The position numbers and the translations under genes are program-made. From the NCBI RefSeq assembly GCF_016919065.1, contig NZ_JAFFQA010000015.1:1-64000 (forward strand): 64,000 nt of DNA. Reading direction: 5' to 3'. This document shows, one piece after another, positions 18,166 through 28,238 of this stretch; position 1 is the stretch's first letter, and every line of letters begins with the position of its first letter. The notes under the pieces are model-generated. The model saw only the letters and a program-made list of their open reading frames with translations. It was not told the origin of the DNA and ran no database searches. This stretch comes from Desulfobulbus rhabdoformis (GTDB taxonomy: Bacteria > Desulfobacterota > Desulfobulbia > Desulfobulbales > Desulfobulbaceae).

Positions 18166-18776
18166 GTGACTCTTCATCACGGTCATTGTCAAAATTTCCT
18201 CAAGTTCAAAGAGAAAACCGCCATCGTGGCTACTCAAAGATGGGTACACAATCCTGAAGATCCATCACAGGGAAAATCTCTTGGAGAGGTACAAGGCAGC
18301 ATCAAAACCCAACACCCGAATCTGTTGAAACGGGTAGTTGCATTTGCCGGTCCGGCTTACCTTGTCAGCGTCGGCTATATGGCCCCAGGTAATTGGGCGA
18401 CTGATCTTGAAGGCGGCTCCCGATTCGGGTACGCCCTGATCTGGGGCATCTTGATGTCGAACGTTATGGCCGTGCTGCTGCAAACTCTGTCAGCCCGGCT
18501 CGGTATCGTCACCGGCAAGGACTTGGCCCAGGCCTGCGGTTCCGAATATTCTAAACTCGTCTCTTTTGTCCTCTGTTCTTCTTCCGGGTTGCGGTGGAAA
18601 TCGCCTTGTGCCAAGGCCACCCAGCCGAAGAACTGGTCAACTTTGCCGAAAAACATAATGTCGACTTACTGGTGATTGGATCACACGGACATCGGCTGCT
18701 CGGCGACCTGCTTTTGGGCAAGACGGTTGATCCGGTACGCCACAAAGCAGACATTCCAATTTTAGTCGTCCGCTAG
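18166..18776 (+). pseudogene. Remnant of an Nramp (MntH)-UspA fusion gene, deleted and frameshifted
   Basis: The first part encodes a convincing Nramp N-terminus ('[20 protein letters not shown]', '[16 protein letters not shown]', '[21 protein letters not shown]') that stops after the third helix. From about 18570, in another frame, the DNA encodes the tail of a universal stress protein ('[18 protein letters not shown]' through 'ADIPILVVR'). Nramp-UspA fusions exist, so this looks like one gene that lost most of its middle and is now out of frame. The metal-binding DPGN motif of helix 1 reads APGN, which one base change from GAC to GCC would explain. No working transporter can come from it. 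GTG 18166 or GTG 18226 was probably the start. Confidence 0.8.
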
Positions 18777-18789
18777 AAAGGGGGCTCGC

Positions 18790-19770
18790 ATGATACCTGG
18801 TTTCAACAGTAGCCGGCGCCGGTTTTCCGATCTTTCCGAACAGGAAATTCTTGCGCTCGCCATTTCCAATGAAGAAGATGATGCACGTATTTATCGCCAA
18901 TATGCCGAACGTCTGCGGGCAGAGTTCCCGGCATCTGCTCGAGTTTTTGAGGAAATGGCCGCCGAAGAGGACGGACACCGCCGACAACTGATTGCCGCAC
19001 ACCAAAAACGTTTCGGTGAGGTCATTCCACTGATTCGTCGTGAGCATGTCTCGGGTTTTTACGCCCGCAACCCGGTCTGGCTTATCGAAAATCTAGGGCT
19101 GGAACGGATTCGTGCCGAGGCGTTCCAGATGGAACGCCAAGCCGAACAATTCTACCGCAAGGCGGCAAAGCGCACGTCAGATGCCGATATCCGACGTCTT
19201 CTTGGGGACCTTGCCGCTATTGAAGCCAGGCATGGCACCCTCGCCGATGATTTAGCCGTCGAACATCTGCAAGGTAAAGACCGCGATGCGGAAGACCGTA
19301 CAGCCCACCGCCAGTTTGTACTGACGTGGGTCCAACCGGGGTTAGCAGGGTTAATGGATGGCTCCGTTTCGACACTGGCACCGATTTTCGCAACAGCCTT
19401 TGCCACACACAATCCCCATACCACCTTCCTGGTCGGGCTGGCCGCGAGTGTCGGCGCGGGCATTTCGATGGGATTTACCGAAGCGGCTTCCGATGATGGA
19501 GAGCTATCTGGCCGTGGCAGCCCAGTCAAGCGTGGTCTGGCCGCGGGAGTAATGACCGCTCTTGGCGGCCTCGGCCACGCACTCCCCTATCTCATTCCCC
19601 ATTTCTGGACTGCGACCCTGATCGCTTTTTGCTTGGTCTTTATCGAACTCTGGTCAATAGCGTGGATTCAGAACCGCTATATGGAGACTCCTTTTTGGAG
19701 GGCTGCCTTCCAGGTCGTTTTGGGGGGAGCGCTGGTGTTTGCAGCCGGAGCGCTGATCGGCGCCGGATAA
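18790..19770 (+). CDS. mbfA: MbfA: ferritin-like/VIT1 membrane iron exporter
   Basis: 326 residues. The N-terminal half is an erythrin/ferritin-like four-helix domain with paired iron ligands ('ISNEEDDARIYRQYA', 'EMAAEEDGHRRQL', 'FQMERQAEQFYRKAA', 'AIEARHGTLA'). The C-terminal half is a CCC1/VIT1-type membrane domain starting 'VQPGLAGLMDGSVSTLAPIFA', with 'GAGISMGFTEAASDDG' and 'GGLGHALPYLIP'. The match to MbfA, an inner-membrane iron/manganese exporter linked to peroxide resistance in alphaproteobacteria, is strong. The ATG follows GGGG. It directly follows the Nramp remnant, so an import/export pair may once have stood here. Confidence 0.9.
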   Translation: MIPGFNSSRRRFSDLSEQEILALAISNEEDDARIYRQYAERLRAEFPASARVFEEMAAEEDGHRRQLIAAHQKRFGEVIPLIRREHVSGFYARNPVWLIENLGLERIRAEAFQMERQAEQFYRKAAKRTSDADIRRLLGDLAAIEARHGTLADDLAVEHLQGKDRDAEDRTAHRQFVLTWVQPGLAGLMDGSVSTLAPIFATAFATHNPHTTFLVGLAASVGAGISMGFTEAASDDGELSGRGSPVKRGLAAGVMTALGGLGHALPYLIPHFWTATLIAFCLVFIELWSIAWIQNRYMETPFWRAAFQVVLGGALVFAAGALIGAG

Positions 19771-19902
19771 TTGGATTCGTTATTGCGTTCGATGAGTAAA
19801 CAATAACCGAAAGAAAAAACGCGACTTGAATTGTTGCCAGGCTGTTCCTGATGACGCCCGAGATATTGCAAAGGCCCATAGAGACACTTGCTTGCAATCC
19901 AA

Positions 19903-19946
19903 ACAAAAAGAACCGGAAGTCCTGTCTGGCCTCCGGTTCTTTTTGT
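19903..19946. terminator. Strong hairpin terminator after mbfA
   Basis: A perfect 15-bp stem (ACAAAAAGAACCGGA at 19903-19917, its complement at 19932-19946) with a 14-base loop and A-rich/T-rich flanks that work in both directions. It ends the mbfA transcript and may also stop the gene entering from 20172. In the 401-bp gap 19771-20171 I see nothing else; short frames there cross the hairpin and look spurious. Confidence 0.85.
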
Positions 19947-20171
19947 TTCCTTGTATTCGTGACAGTGGGTGGTTGAAAAAACGGTGCATCTCCTCAAATG
20001 TACAAAGATTGAGCCAAAACCATCTTGCCTGTGCAGAAGCCCCACCGCACTCCGCAACATCTATCAATCAGCACACTGATTGCATTGTTCGGGATAAGCC
20101 GGTTCAGGGAATGTAGATCGGCTTCACTTGCATAACAGACCTGACGCACCGATGCATCTTACGCGATCAGG

Positions 20172-20681
20172 TTATAATTTGTAGGTTTCCGGTTCTTTTA
20201 CCTGAGGTTGCTCTGGTGCGGCCGGGGCGGCCGGTTTTTTCGGTTCCCGCACATCACCGGCTGTCGCTTTCTTGTGCTCATTAGGGCTTGTAGCCCCATG
20301 GAGTGCAGACTTCCCCTTTCGCCAGAGTTCTTGGGACTCCTCTTTGGTGGCATGCCAGGCGTCTTTTGATTTATCGCCCACCGCATCATAGAGTTCTTTT
20401 GAGCCGGATTTGGTTTTCTCCCAGGCTTTGCTTGATCCCTTCTTAATTCCTTTCCAGGTCGAGCTTGCCGAGTCTCGGGTGGCATCAACCACCGCCGAGG
20501 AGGCCTCTTTGACCTCTTTTCCGGCAACTTCCCATTTACTCGGTGTTTGTGATTCGACCTGCTGCTGGCCCTGTACAGTGCCCTCATCATGTGAAGACTC
20601 GGAGGCCTGCAACAGGCGGCCATGCCCCAGGGTATAGAGAAAACAAACGACTACCAGACAAACTATCCGCATCATTTTCAT
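20172..20681 (-). CDS. Exported protein with six 11-residue LEA/apolipoprotein-like repeats
   Basis: About 169 residues from ATG 20681, which has GGAG upstream; this start leaves a clean signal peptide ('MRIVCLVVVCFLYTLG'). From about residue 62 to 127 the sequence runs in a strict 11-residue period, for example SSTWKGIKKGS, SKAWEKTKSGS, KELYDAVGDKS, KDAWHATKEES. Aromatic residues fall at position 3-4 and lysines follow, giving an amphipathic helix like LEA or apolipoprotein repeats. The tail is Pro/Ala rich. Predicted periplasmic; a membrane- or envelope-stress role is inference. It is divergent from the RND efflux operon. Confidence 0.75.
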   Translation of the reverse strand: MKMMRIVCLVVVCFLYTLGHGRLLQASESSHDEGTVQGQQQVESQTPSKWEVAGKEVKEASSAVVDATRDSASSTWKGIKKGSSKAWEKTKSGSKELYDAVGDKSKDAWHATKEESQELWRKGKSALHGATSPNEHKKATAGDVREPKKPAAPAAPEQPQVKEPETYKL

Positions 20682-20735
20682 TGATACACTCCATTCACAT
20701 CTTTGATCTCTATTGAGGACAGATACAAGTTTTGG

Positions 20736-20763
20736 GTATTGGTATTGCAAAATCTGCCAATAC
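20736..20763. promoter_or_regulatory. Inverted repeat in the divergent promoter region of the RND operon
   Basis: GTATTGG (20736-20742) and CCAATAC (20757-20763) form 7-bp arms with a 14-bp spacer. It lies 55 bp upstream of the repeat-protein start and 136 bp upstream of the TolC-type gene, so a repressor or activator could serve both. No regulator gene adjoins it. Confidence 0.4.
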
Positions 20764-20898
20764 GCCCTATTTTTCTATCAATTATCTTTGATTAACAAGA
20801 CGTAGCATTCTTTTCAATCGATCACACTCCTGATTTTTTTTTATTTTACCGGGCATCCAGCCAGTCGGTTTCATATTCTCTGCAGCGGAAAATACCAT

Positions 20899-22239
20899 AT
20901 GACATCTTGCAAACGAACACCATGGTTTATTCTTATCCTTCTTACCCTGTTCCCTTGGGCCTCAGCTGCTGCAACAGCTGAAGACATCCCCACAAAGTGG
21001 TCTGTTCAATCGGCTGTATCCTATGCACTTGCCCATAATCCTGATACTCGGGCAGCACTGGAACGCATAGCAGCAGCCGAAGCCGACTTTCAATTAGCCC
21101 GCTCAGCCTTTTATCCCCAGGTGGGCGTTGGGCTGGAGTATACCCGTACGGACAATCCGATGTACTCCTTCGGCAACATTCTCAACCAGGGTGTTTTTAG
21201 CAACAACATGGATTTTAACGATCCCGGTACCACGGATACACTCCAGGCGAAGGCAATTGTCCAATATCGGATTTACAACGGTGGCCGCGATCAGGCCGGT
21301 GTCGATGCTGCTCAAAATCAAAGCCAGGCAAGTGGGCAGCAAAACAAGGCCATTCGCCTGCAGCTTGAGTACAGCGTGGTTCGCGCATTCTGTCGTATCG
21401 TTCAAGCCGGTGAGGTTATTGCCGCCCGACAATCTGCGCTTAAGGCCATAACCGCCTCACTCGCTGTCGCCCGAGCCCGTTATGATGAGGGGAGCCTGCT
21501 CCAAGAAGAGGTGTTAAATCTGGAGGTCCAGCAGGCTCGCGCCCAGGAACAACTCATCCGGGCCGAGCACAGTCTACGCCTCGCACAACGCGGCTTTCTG
21601 CGATTGCTAGGTCTCAAAGAGGCACCCGTTATCCTTGATCCCCAGGCCTCACCTGTTCAGGAAATCCCAGGAGATCCGAGCATAGACCGACGAGCTGAAC
21701 TCAAGGCCATGAAGGCCCAGATCAAAATGCTGGAGGCGAAGGTACGTCAGGCCAAAGGTGGGTATGCCCCCACGGCTGATCTTGTAGGTTCCTATCAGCT
21801 GGAAAAGGGCACCGCACTTGATGAGGGATCTGGTAACTCATGGTCTGCCGGTTTGCGCCTCAACTATACCCTCTTTAACGGTGGGCGAACCGGTGCCGAA
21901 GTAGAGCGGGCCCAGGCCCAGTTACGTGAGGCAAGAGAGCAGCTCCATAAGCTTGAGCTGGCCTTTAATCTGGAAAAAGAGCAGGCGCTTCTCTCATTGA
22001 ACCAGGAAGAGCAACGGCTCAAAGTGACCCAAAAGATGATCCGCTCCGCGCGGGAAAGTGCTCGCCTCTCCCGATTACGTTTCAAAGAAGGGATTGTGCT
22101 CTCCTCGGAACTCATCGATACGGAAAACCGTCTCACCGATGCCTTACTCAGCCACAGCCTTGCCAGGGCCTCACGCAAAATTGCCATCGCTGACTTACGT
22201 CGCGCAGTTGGCCTACATCAATTCTTTCAAGGAAAGTAA
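20899..22239 (+). CDS. TolC-family outer membrane efflux protein
   Basis: 446 residues with a signal peptide ('WFILILLTLFPWASAAATA'). Two structural repeats of the OEP family follow: 'SAVSYALAHNPDTRAALERIAAAEADFQLARSAFYPQVGV', a strand region, coiled helices rich in Ala/Glu/Gln, then 'LNYTLFNGGRTGAEVERAQAQLREAREQL' and 'LSRLRFKEGIVLSSELIDTENRLTDA'. It forms the trimeric outer-membrane and periplasmic channel of the tripartite pump encoded here. The stop is 2 bp before the adaptor gene. GGAAAA precedes the ATG. Confidence 0.95.
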   Translation: MTSCKRTPWFILILLTLFPWASAAATAEDIPTKWSVQSAVSYALAHNPDTRAALERIAAAEADFQLARSAFYPQVGVGLEYTRTDNPMYSFGNILNQGVFSNNMDFNDPGTTDTLQAKAIVQYRIYNGGRDQAGVDAAQNQSQASGQQNKAIRLQLEYSVVRAFCRIVQAGEVIAARQSALKAITASLAVARARYDEGSLLQEEVLNLEVQQARAQEQLIRAEHSLRLAQRGFLRLLGLKEAPVILDPQASPVQEIPGDPSIDRRAELKAMKAQIKMLEAKVRQAKGGYAPTADLVGSYQLEKGTALDEGSGNSWSAGLRLNYTLFNGGRTGAEVERAQAQLREAREQLHKLELAFNLEKEQALLSLNQEEQRLKVTQKMIRSARESARLSRLRFKEGIVLSSELIDTENRLTDALLSHSLARASRKIAIADLRRAVGLHQFFQGK

Positions 22240-22241
22240 TC

Positions 22242-23276
22242 ATGGCTCGCCCTTTTCGCTTCACCCATTGTTTAGTCTGTTTTTTGACGCTTGGCAGTGT
22301 CTTCATCCCCTCTCTCCATGCCAGTACTCACCCTCCATCCTCTCTTGCGCTGGCAACGGTACGTGCGGCAACAGTCGAGCTTGGAGAACTCCCTTCGCTG
22401 ATTGAAATTGCCGGAACCATTCAATCCAAAAACAGTGCCGCCATCGCCGCCAAGGTAACCGGCATCGTCACCAAAGTTCCGGTTGCACTGGGCTCGACGG
22501 TGAAGGCCGGAGACCTGCTGGTTGCCATTTCCGCCGGTGAAATCACTGCCCGTGTCAGCCAGGCCCAGGCGCAACTGACCCAGGCCCGACGAAACCTGGA
22601 GAGAGAACGTAATCTGCTGAAAAAAAAGGCCTCAACCGAAGAAACGGTCAAGACCATGCAAGACCAGTATAACATGGCTCTGGCCGGGTACAACGAGGCG
22701 CAAAGCATGCTTGGCTATACCTCCATAACAGCTCCTTTTGACGGTGTCATTACCCGGAAAGACGTAACCCCTGGTGATCTGGCAACCCCAGGAACTCCGC
22801 TGCTTCAGCTTGAGAACAACAGTCGGCTCCAGGTGCGCACCTCTGTGCCTGAGAGCCTGGTACTCAACATCCATCCCGGCGACAAACTGATGGTCAGAGT
22901 GGAAGCAGCCCACGTCCTCACCCAGGGACGGGTTGCCGAGGTGGCCCCTGCGGCTGATCCAAACTCCCGTACAGCCCCGGTGGTCATTGATCTTGACTCC
23001 CAGCCTAATTTGCGAACAGGCCAGTTTGCCCGTGTACTGCTTTCCTCTGAGGGGAGTCGAGGGCTACTGATTCCCAAAAGCGCAGTGGTTCCCAAGGGAC
23101 AGATGGACAGGGTCTTTGTCATTGAAGACGGCCGCGCCTACCTCCGCCTGGTGCGCACCGGGCTGGTCTATGATGGAATGATTGAAATTCTTGGTGGTCT
23201 GTCTGCGGGTGAAACCGTGGCCATTTCCAATAACCGTCTTCTTTTCAACGGTCACAGGGTTCAGGTCCAGCCATGA
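22242..23276 (+). CDS. RND efflux periplasmic adaptor (membrane fusion protein)
   Basis: 344 residues: a signal peptide, barrel-sandwich halves ('[32 protein letters not shown]' and '[31 protein letters not shown]'), a short helical hairpin between them (about residues 105-150), then the beta-barrel and membrane-proximal domains ('[27 protein letters not shown]', '[17 protein letters not shown]'). It links the RND pump to the TolC channel. Its stop overlaps the pump start by 4 bp (ATGA), so the two are translationally coupled. Confidence 0.95.
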   Translation: MARPFRFTHCLVCFLTLGSVFIPSLHASTHPPSSLALATVRAATVELGELPSLIEIAGTIQSKNSAAIAAKVTGIVTKVPVALGSTVKAGDLLVAISAGEITARVSQAQAQLTQARRNLERERNLLKKKASTEETVKTMQDQYNMALAGYNEAQSMLGYTSITAPFDGVITRKDVTPGDLATPGTPLLQLENNSRLQVRTSVPESLVLNIHPGDKLMVRVEAAHVLTQGRVAEVAPAADPNSRTAPVVIDLDSQPNLRTGQFARVLLSSEGSRGLLIPKSAVVPKGQMDRVFVIEDGRAYLRLVRTGLVYDGMIEILGGLSAGETVAISNNRLLFNGHRVQVQP

Positions 23277-26200
23277 GTGAACAACAACCCCGCCATCCCG
23301 GATTTGCCGGTCGTCTGGCTGCAACCTTTGTCAGCTCCAAGCTCACCCTGATCGGACTGGTCGCCTCCCTGCTCTTGGGGTTGCTCGCACTGAGCCAACT
23401 CCCCAGAGAGGAAGAACCCCAGATCAAGGTGCCCATGATCGATGTGATGGTCTCCATGCCGGGAGCCAGCCCAAAAGAGGTGGAGCAACGACTCGCCATC
23501 CCCATGGAAAAACTACTCTACGAGTTACCTGGTGTGGAGTACATCTACTCCACCTCCTCTCCGGGCCAGTGTTTACTGATAGCGCGGTTCTACGTGGGCG
23601 AAGATTTTGAAAAATCCATCGTCAGTCTCAATCAGAAACTGCAGACCAACTTCGACCGTATTCCCCACGGGGTCTCACTGCCGCTGATCAAACCCCACAC
23701 CATTGACGATGTACCCATCCTGGCGCTGACGCTGCACTCAAAAAAATACGATCACTTTACTCTGCGCCGCCTTACCGCAGAGGTGGACGACACCATTAAA
23801 TCCATCTTTGAGGTGGCCGAGACCAAAATCATCGGCGGCACGCGCAGGCAGCTCCGCGTCCAGTTTGACCCGCTTTTACTGGCTGCCCGTAATCTGAGTC
23901 CTGCTGATCTGGTGCACCGTCTGACCCAGGCCAACCAGCAATCCCACTCCGGTACCCTTCGGGCCGAAAACCATGAAATTCTGCTCCAAACCGGAGCCTT
24001 TCTCCATTCCGCTAAAGAAGCGGGACGAGTCGTCGTGGGGGTGCATGGTGGCAATCCGGTCTACCTTGACGAGGTGGCCACGATCATTGATGGGCCGGAA
24101 GAGCCGCAGTCGTACGTGCTTTTTGGGGCAGGTGAGGGAAATCCCGAAGCTGCGGTCACGCTGTCGGTGGCCAAACGTCCCGGAGCCAACGCGGTGCATG
24201 TGGTTGAAACCGTTTTGCATAAGGTGGAGAGTCTCAAAGGCTCGCTGATTCCCCCGGAAGTGACTGTCAGCATCACCCGTGACTACGGAGAGACCGCTGC
24301 GGAGAAATCCAACGAGTTGCTCTATCACATGGCCATCGCGGTCTTTGGTGTGGCCCTGCTGATCCTGCTCTTTCTGGGCTGGCGGGAATCAATCATTGTC
24401 CTCTTGGCCATCCCCTCTACCCTCTCCCTGACCCTGCTTCTCTTTTATCTCTATGGGTATACCCTGAACCGGATCACCCTCTTTGCCCTGATATTTTCCA
24501 TCGGTATTCTGGTGGATGACGCCATTGTGGTGGTGGAAAACATCGTGCGCCACATGCGGCTTCCGGAAAATCAGGAGACTTCACTCAAAGATATTGCCGT
24601 GGCCGCGGTGATTGAGGTAGGCAATCCGACCATCCTGGCCACCTGGGCTGTCATTGCCGCGATCCTGCCCATGGCCTTTGTGGGCGGATTGATGGGCCCC
24701 TATATGCGCCCTATCCCCATTGGTGCATCGGCAGCCATGGTTTTTTCGCTCTTGATCGCCTTCACCGTCACCCCCTGGGCGGCGATCCGTATTCTACGAA
24801 AACATGGTGCGCAAGCAGGAGGGGTTACGAAGGGGCATGATCCCGACCACGCACCCGATGACTGGTTCACTCGCCTCTACCACCGCATTATGGATCCACT
24901 CCTGGCCCATGCCGGATGGCGTCTACTCTTTTTTGCCACCATTATCGGCTTGCTGCTCACTTCATGCTCCATGGTCTACTTTGGCCTGGTGAAGGTGAAG
25001 ATGCTACCCTTTGATAACAAGTCTGAATTTCAGATCATCCTCGATATGCCCGAGGGGGCCACCCTGGAGCAAACCGCCCGGGTAGCCACCGAGATGGCAC
25101 TGGTTGTCGGCAAGGAACCGGAGGTGGTCAACTACCAGGTGTATGCGGGTACAGCCTCTCCCTACAACTTCAATGGTCTGGTACGCCACTACTTCCTGCG
25201 TTCTGGTTCCACCATGGCCGATGTACAGGTCAACCTCAAGCCCAAGGGCGAGCGCGACAGCCAAAGTCATGACATTGCCAAACGGGTCCGCCCGGAAATT
25301 GCCCAAATTGCAGCCCGCTACGGCGCCACGGTTGCCGTCGCCGAAGTGCCGCCTGGCCCACCTGTATTGCAGACCCTGGTGGCGGAGATCTATGGTCCGG
25401 ATGATGCCAGCCGGGTAGCTTTGGCCACCAAGGTCAAAGAGATCTTTGCATCGACGGAAGGGGTGGTCGATATTGACTGGTACCGGCAAGCCCAGCGCAA
25501 CAAACTGGTCTTGACGGTTGATAAGGAAAAGGCAGCCCTGAACGGGCTCTCCGAGGCAGAGATCACCCAGGCCATCGACATGGGGCTTTCCGGCAGTTCC
25601 ATTGACCTCTTTCATCAGCCACGCGATAAGCAAGAAATTGAGGTGATTCTGCAACTGCCGCAGGCGCAACGGGCGCGGGTGGACAACCTGCTCAATATAG
25701 CTCTGCGACCGGCTGACAATCCCCTGGCGCCACTCATTCCTCTGCGGGAATTGGTGCGGGTCAGCAAGCAACCGGTGGATCAGCCGATCTACCGCAAAAA
25801 CCTCAAGCCGGTTATTTATGTGACTGGTGATGTTGCCGGAAGTGCTGAGAGTCCGGTTTACCCGATCTTTGCCATGAACTCAAAGATCAAGGAACTCAAT
25901 GCTGCTGCCTTTGGCGGGCAGAAGGGACCGATCACCATCTACAATCTCAACCAGCCCTTTCTTGAGCAACAGCCTTCCATGAAATGGGATGGCGAGTGGC
26001 ACATTACCCTGGAGGTCTTTCGTGATCTCGGACTGGCCTTCTGTGTGGTCATGGTGCTGATCTATATGCTGATGGTGGGCTGGTTCAAGGATTACATCAT
26101 CCCCCTGGTGGTGATGGCGGCCATCCCCTTCTCCCTGATCGGTATTTTGCCGGCACACTGGGGTTTGAACGCTTTTTTCACAGCCACCTCCATGATCGGC

Positions 26201-26512
26201 TTCATGGCGGGAGCCGGTATTGTGGTTCGCAACTCGATTATCCTGGTGGATTTTATCGAACTGCGCCTCAGCCATGGCCTGCCGCTGGCTGAAGCCGTGG
26301 TTGAAGCTGGTGCCATACGCTTTCGCCCCATGCTCTTAACCGCGCTGGCGGTGGTCGTGGGTGCCTCGGTTATTCTGGCTGACCCCATCTTTCAAGGGCT
26401 TGCCATCTCGCTGATGTTTGGCGAGATCGCCTCGCTTCTGATTAGCCGTATGGCGGTGCCGGTGCTCTACTTTATGGTGCAAAACCACAAGCAGAAACGG
26501 ATCAACATCTGA
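23273..26512 (+). CDS. RND multidrug/solute efflux pump (AcrB/MexB superfamily)
   Basis: 1079 residues with the RND plan: a first helix at about 25-40, a large periplasmic domain, a block of helices ('[15 protein letters not shown]', '[35 protein letters not shown]'), a second periplasmic domain and a final block ('[23 protein letters not shown]', '[21 protein letters not shown]', '[16 protein letters not shown]'). The DD pair in '[14 protein letters not shown]' is the proton-relay site. It falls in the HAE1-like branch common in environmental proteobacteria. Substrates cannot be predicted. Confidence 0.95.
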   Translation: MSEQQPRHPGFAGRLAATFVSSKLTLIGLVASLLLGLLALSQLPREEEPQIKVPMIDVMVSMPGASPKEVEQRLAIPMEKLLYELPGVEYIYSTSSPGQCLLIARFYVGEDFEKSIVSLNQKLQTNFDRIPHGVSLPLIKPHTIDDVPILALTLHSKKYDHFTLRRLTAEVDDTIKSIFEVAETKIIGGTRRQLRVQFDPLLLAARNLSPADLVHRLTQANQQSHSGTLRAENHEILLQTGAFLHSAKEAGRVVVGVHGGNPVYLDEVATIIDGPEEPQSYVLFGAGEGNPEAAVTLSVAKRPGANAVHVVETVLHKVESLKGSLIPPEVTVSITRDYGETAAEKSNELLYHMAIAVFGVALLILLFLGWRESIIVLLAIPSTLSLTLLLFYLYGYTLNRITLFALIFSIGILVDDAIVVVENIVRHMRLPENQETSLKDIAVAAVIEVGNPTILATWAVIAAILPMAFVGGLMGPYMRPIPIGASAAMVFSLLIAFTVTPWAAIRILRKHGAQAGGVTKGHDPDHAPDDWFTRLYHRIMDPLLAHAGWRLLFFATIIGLLLTSCSMVYFGLVKVKMLPFDNKSEFQIILDMPEGATLEQTARVATEMALVVGKEPEVVNYQVYAGTASPYNFNGLVRHYFLRSGSTMADVQVNLKPKGERDSQSHDIAKRVRPEIAQIAARYGATVAVAEVPPGPPVLQTLVAEIYGPDDASRVALATKVKEIFASTEGVVDIDWYRQAQRNKLVLTVDKEKAALNGLSEAEITQAIDMGLSGSSIDLFHQPRDKQEIEVILQLPQAQRARVDNLLNIALRPADNPLAPLIPLRELVRVSKQPVDQPIYRKNLKPVIYVTGDVAGSAESPVYPIFAMNSKIKELNAAAFGGQKGPITIYNLNQPFLEQQPSMKWDGEWHITLEVFRDLGLAFCVVMVLIYMLMVGWFKDYIIPLVVMAAIPFSLIGILPAHWGLNAFFTATSMIGFMAGAGIVVRNSIILVDFIELRLSHGLPLAEAVVEAGAIRFRPMLLTALAVVVGASVILADPIFQGLAISLMFGEIASLLISRMAVPVLYFMVQNHKQKRINI

Positions 26513-26533
26513 TTTTCTCCACATTCCGCACAA

Positions 26534-26576
26534 TACAAAAAGGGCTGCTCCGCATAACCGGGCAGCCCTTTTTGTA
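26534..26576. terminator. Bidirectional terminator after the RND operon
   Basis: A perfect 15-bp stem (26534-26548 with 26562-26576) ends in AAAAA/TTTTT tracts on either side of a GGGCTGC core, with a 13-base loop. It separates the converging RND operon (+) and hybrid kinase gene (-) and can stop both. Confidence 0.9.
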
Positions 26577-26609
26577 TCTCGGAGGTGGTCCTGTATGGTG
26601 TCGTTTTTT

Positions 26610-28235
26610 CTAGCTCGCCTCCTCTTGGAGGACCGAACGGATAACAGGTGCCAGGTCATGCAACGAGACTGGCTTCATCATGAACTCACGAATTCCCGCC
26701 TTGGTCACCCGCTCTGGAGAAAGGGCGGAGCTGTAACCGGAGCAGAGAATAATGGGCAACTCGGGCCGCACGGCAAGCATGGTGCGGGCGATTTCAAACC
26801 CTGTTTTCCCTGGCATGGTTTGATCGGTAATCACCACGTCAAAGCCCTGCGGATTTCGCTCAAAAGCAAGAAGCGCTGCATTGCCATCATTACAGACCGT
26901 GATCGTGTAGCCCAGTTGCTCCAGAAAGCTTTTGAGATAATCGGCGACCATTTGCTCGTCATCCACCACCAGGATCGATTCACTTCCCCCAACCAGCGAC
27001 TGTGATTCCGGTTGTATCTGTGGCGTTTCAATTCCGGTGACCACGGGGAAAAAGACATTGATCGTGGTCCCTTCTCCTTTGACGCTCTCGACAAAAATCC
27101 GGCCTTCATGATTTTCAACAATGCCGTGAACCACGGCCAAGCCCATTCCTGTGCCCTTACCGCTGGGTTTTGTGGTGAAATACGGCTCAAAGATGCGATC
27201 GATATTGGCAGGATCAATGCCGCAGCCATTATCAATGACCGAGATTTTGATCCACTCACGCTCTTCCTGAGAGGCGGGAATCGCTTTGCGCACTATCTCC
27301 ATGGCAAGAGCGATCTCACCACCGTTATCCTCTACAGCATGGAAGGCATTGGTGCACAGGTTCATAACCACCTGGTGAAGCTGGGTAGGATTGGCCAGGA
27401 TGACGCGATCGGTTACCGCAATCTGCTCTTGAATGGTCACCGTGGAAGGGATAGTTCCCCTTAACAGTTTAATGACCTCCTTGAGAAGAACCCCCGGCTG
27501 TAAGAGGATGCGTTTGGTGGTTTCCTTACGGCTGAAGGCAAGAATCTGATTGACCAGCTCCGAGGCCTTCCCCCCTGCCTTTAAAATCTGGCGAATTTCG
27601 CGCTGCAGAGCGACCCCTGGAGGCAGTTTTAACAGGGCCAGCTCGGCATAGCCTAAAATGGCGGCCAGGAGATTATTGAAATCATGGGCAATACCACCGG
27701 CCAAGGTCCCGATGGCGGCCATTTTCTGTGATTGTCGCAACTGCTCTTCCAGCTGTCGCTGCCGTCGGATCTCAAAGAGTTGATCGGTACGATCACGGAT
27801 TAATTCCAAGGTGCCTAGTAGTTTACCTTCATGATCATAAATCTCGTTTTCCATGGTTTCCCCAAGAAAGGCGGCCCCGTCTTTCCGCAGAAAACGTCGA
27901 CTCCAGTCGGTGGGAAAATCGGCATGGCGAAACTTTTCTCCATCCCGCTCATAGAGTATGGTCTGAGGCTGCCCGACCAGTTCCTCGGGGGTATAGCCAA
28001 ACATGGTGCAAAGCGCTGGATTGGCCTGCTTGATCACCCCATCGGCATCCATCACCACGACACCGTCGGGGATACTGTTGAGGGTCGAGCGAAAAAAGAT
28101 TCGCTGTTCGTCAAGATCACGTATCTTGGTCCTCAATTCGGGATAATAACTCTTGCGTACCGATCGTTCACCGAGGCCGACAATCGCATCCTTCAGATCA
28201 TCCCAGCTGTCACCACTAGCGGAGTGATTGGTCAT
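26610..28235 (-). CDS. Hybrid sensor histidine kinase: PAS, kinase, receiver
   Basis: 541 residues, no membrane helix. A PAS domain (about 50-160: '[38 protein letters not shown]') leads to the phosphoacceptor box '[22 protein letters not shown]' near 185. An ATPase domain follows (N box '[19 protein letters not shown]', '[24 protein letters not shown]', '[12 protein letters not shown]'). A C-terminal receiver (about 420-540: '[15 protein letters not shown]', '[13 protein letters not shown]', '[10 protein letters not shown]') completes it. It starts 3 bp after the stop of an Fe-alcohol dehydrogenase gene, so the two are co-transcribed. The signal may be cytoplasmic and related to that enzyme. 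Confidence 0.93.
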   Translation of the reverse strand: MTNHSASGDSWDDLKDAIVGLGERSVRKSYYPELRTKIRDLDEQRIFFRSTLNSIPDGVVVMDADGVIKQANPALCTMFGYTPEELVGQPQTILYERDGEKFRHADFPTDWSRRFLRKDGAAFLGETMENEIYDHEGKLLGTLELIRDRTDQLFEIRRQRQLEEQLRQSQKMAAIGTLAGGIAHDFNNLLAAILGYAELALLKLPPGVALQREIRQILKAGGKASELVNQILAFSRKETTKRILLQPGVLLKEVIKLLRGTIPSTVTIQEQIAVTDRVILANPTQLHQVVMNLCTNAFHAVEDNGGEIALAMEIVRKAIPASQEEREWIKISVIDNGCGIDPANIDRIFEPYFTTKPSGKGTGMGLAVVHGIVENHEGRIFVESVKGEGTTINVFFPVVTGIETPQIQPESQSLVGGSESILVVDDEQMVADYLKSFLEQLGYTITVCNDGNAALLAFERNPQGFDVVITDQTMPGKTGFEIARTMLAVRPELPIILCSGYSSALSPERVTKAGIREFMMKPVSLHDLAPVIRSVLQEEAS

Positions 28236-28238
28236 GGG

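Noticed and set aside
19826-20116. A 96-residue + strand frame
   Set aside because: It crosses the strong terminator hairpin at 19903-19946 and has no domain or ribosome site.
20733-20750. Possible sigma-54 promoter before the RND operon (GG-N10-GC)
   Set aside because: Only the -12 TTGC fits well; the -24 element is poor and no activator adjoins it.
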